Source: JBCCTX01 sp964652565 (GTDB lineage: Bacteria; Bacteroidota; Bacteroidia; J057). Taken from it: DNA of 64,000 nucleotides. This document shows positions 62,834-64,000 of the stretch, piece by piece. The stretch lies in NCBI GenBank assembly GCA_964652565.1, contig CAZZEC010000003.1, positions 19,867 through 83,866 on the forward strand. The letters run 5' to 3'. How positions within the stretch are numbered: position 1 is the first letter of the stretch; each line of letters starts with the position of its first letter. A model generated the notes under the pieces. The model saw only the letters and a list, made by a program, of their open reading frames with translations, was not told where the DNA came from and searched no databases. Both the position numbers and the translations under genes were made by a program.

Positions 62834-64000
62834 ATGAAAAAATATACTCTATTCTTACTACAAAATGTAATGCCCGCCTTATTAATTTTGTTAGTTGTAT
62901 TACAAGTAAGTCAGGCTCAGACTGTAATATATTATGAAGGATTTGATCAAGGGATTCCTTCGGATTATTCAGTGATTGATGTAGATGGACAGATCCCAGT
63001 GATTGATTCGGCAGGTGCTGCGGCTTTTGGGTTTGAAAATGCTTATGATGATGGCTGGGTATTACAACTTAATCCTGACAATGTAGAAGATACGATTGTA
63101 TCCAGTACTTCCTGGTATGATCCTCCAGGGATTGCTGATGATTGGTTAATCACGCCACAAATTTCTATTCCCGATACCAGCGAATTTTTCCTGCAGTGGA
63201 GGGCAAGCTCTGCTAACCCATTTTTTGCAGATGGATATGAGGTGTTGATTTCAACTGGAGGTAATGAAATTGTTGATTTTACAGATTTAGTATTGACTGT
63301 GGATGAGGAAGAGATTTTTTGGAAAACGCATAAATTATCTCTGCTAGCCTATGCAGGAGAGCAGATTCATATCGCTTTCAGAAATAATTCCGATGACAAA
63401 TTAGTATTATACCTGGATGATATTTATATAGCTGATTCAGCTGCTACAGTTGGGGCTGACATAGAATTGATATCCTGGCGTACACCTGATATCTACACGG
63501 GTATTCCCATTGGACAGCAAGATACGCTCGATCTCGGTGTAATTGTTTCCAATGCTGGTGTGGATACTGCCTCGGAAGTAGGGGCATTAGTAGAAATTTT
63601 TCAAAGTTTTGACTTCAATAACCTACTGTTTCAAGATGATTTTGGAGGTACCTTTGATGGGTTAGGCCCTGCAGACAGTGTCTTATTTATTGCGGATGAA
63701 CTATTTGTTCCCCAAGATACAGGCTTAAAGGTAGTTGTCTATACAGGTGGTAGCCCTCAAGAAGATCCCATCATTGATAATGACTTCACACTGGAAGCAT
63801 TTGATAACAATTTTACGGTGGAACTATTGGAAATCACAGATACAATCTTAGTGAGAAGTACAGAATTTTTCACAGGACAGGCCAATAACCTATGGCCCTT
63901 GCCTGTGGGAGAGGGGAATCGAACGATTTTAGGTTCTTTATTCGACTTTATCAACCCAGAAGTTGTTACTTCTGCTACAGGATTTATCCTTCCAGATTCT
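62834..64000 (+). CDS. secreted choice-of-anchor J domain protein, truncated by window end
   Basis: An open frame of 389 codons running off the window. Signal peptide NVMPALLILLVVLQVSQAQ, then a choice-of-anchor J/cleaved-adhesin domain (residues about 30-205): YYEGFDQGIPSDYSVID, GIADDWLITPQISIP, FFLQWRASSANPF, and IHIAFRNNSDDKLVLYLDDIYI. A CARDB/Ig-like region follows (GVIVSNAGVDTASEVG...). Such proteins are usually T9SS cargo, but the C-terminal sorting domain is not in view. Confidence 0.88.
   Translation, partial: MKKYTLFLLQNVMPALLILLVVLQVSQAQTVIYYEGFDQGIPSDYSVIDVDGQIPVIDSAGAAAFGFENAYDDGWVLQLNPDNVEDTIVSSTSWYDPPGIADDWLITPQISIPDTSEFFLQWRASSANPFFADGYEVLISTGGNEIVDFTDLVLTVDEEEIFWKTHKLSLLAYAGEQIHIAFRNNSDDKLVLYLDDIYIADSAATVGADIELISWRTPDIYTGIPIGQQDTLDLGVIVSNAGVDTASEVGALVEIFQSFDFNNLLFQDDFGGTFDGLGPADSVLFIADELFVPQDTGLKVVVYTGGSPQEDPIIDNDFTLEAFDNNFTVELLEITDTILVRSTEFFTGQANNLWPLPVGEGNRTILGSLFDFINPEVVTSATGFILPDS

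Noticed and set aside
63757..63954. Minus-strand 65-aa ORF near the window end
   Set aside because: Shadow of the open choice-of-anchor J protein frame that runs from 62834 to the end.

Overview
The window is a 64 kb stretch of an AT-rich Bacteroidota chromosome. Evidence for the phylum: a SusC/SusD outer-membrane pair, three proteins with type IX secretion (T9SS) architecture or context, many SPII lipoproteins, several fasciclin-domain lipoproteins, a LytS/LytTR-type two-component pair, and promoter-like TAnnTTTG boxes. A stand-alone carotenoid ketolase and an AceK homologue would fit a free-living aerobic, perhaps marine, member (Saprospiria or Cytophagia grade), but the window alone does not fix the order. 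Two 100-N assembly gaps (10145-10244 and 20387-20486) each damage genes.

Layout. 0-9.3 kb: a TonB receptor, a tight minus-strand operon (S41 protease, PolB-like exonuclease, unknown 116-aa protein), murQ and an Lhr-like helicase. 9.3-10.9 kb: two membrane-protein genes broken by gap 1, an UPF0104 flippase-like protein and an alkaline-ceramidase-like protein. 10.9-12.3 kb: an AT-rich region without genes, holding a candidate small RNA. 12.3-19.0 kb: susC, susD, a strong terminator, then a coupled fasciclin/DUF3179 lipoprotein pair. 19.2-25.9 kb: ypdA (broken by gap 2), a T9SS cargo protein, recJ and rsmI. 26-29.6 kb: a LytTR regulator and a PDZ-containing membrane histidine kinase, with a candidate small RNA or attenuator ahead of the kinase. 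30-46 kb: mostly single housekeeping and envelope genes, including crtW, tRNA-Leu(CAG), a MobA-like nucleotidyltransferase, aceK and a MOSC protein. 46-58.5 kb: MFS and two sodium/solute symporters, a secreted Gfo/Idh oxidoreductase, mtaB, an FG-GAP protein, a fasciclin lipoprotein and a GH36-like glycosidase, a loose sugar-uptake and degradation neighbourhood. 58.5-64 kb: 2OG oxygenase, enoyl-CoA hydratase, beta-helix lipoprotein, periplasmic rhodanese and a truncated choice-of-anchor protein.

The most notable structure is not a gene. Five intergenic copies of one 124-bp element (5763, 19013, 51826, 53817, 60409) all have 13-bp terminal inverted repeats based on AGGGCAAACGCAC and are each flanked by a 10-11 bp target duplication. 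They form a MITE family (non-autonomous transposons) with two interior subfamilies and no transposase in the window. Two copies, in opposite orientation, bracket the symporter gene at 51977-53776. Other non-genic signals are two structured small-RNA candidates with U-tract terminators on the minus strand, and a pair of near-identical palindromes ahead of rsmI.
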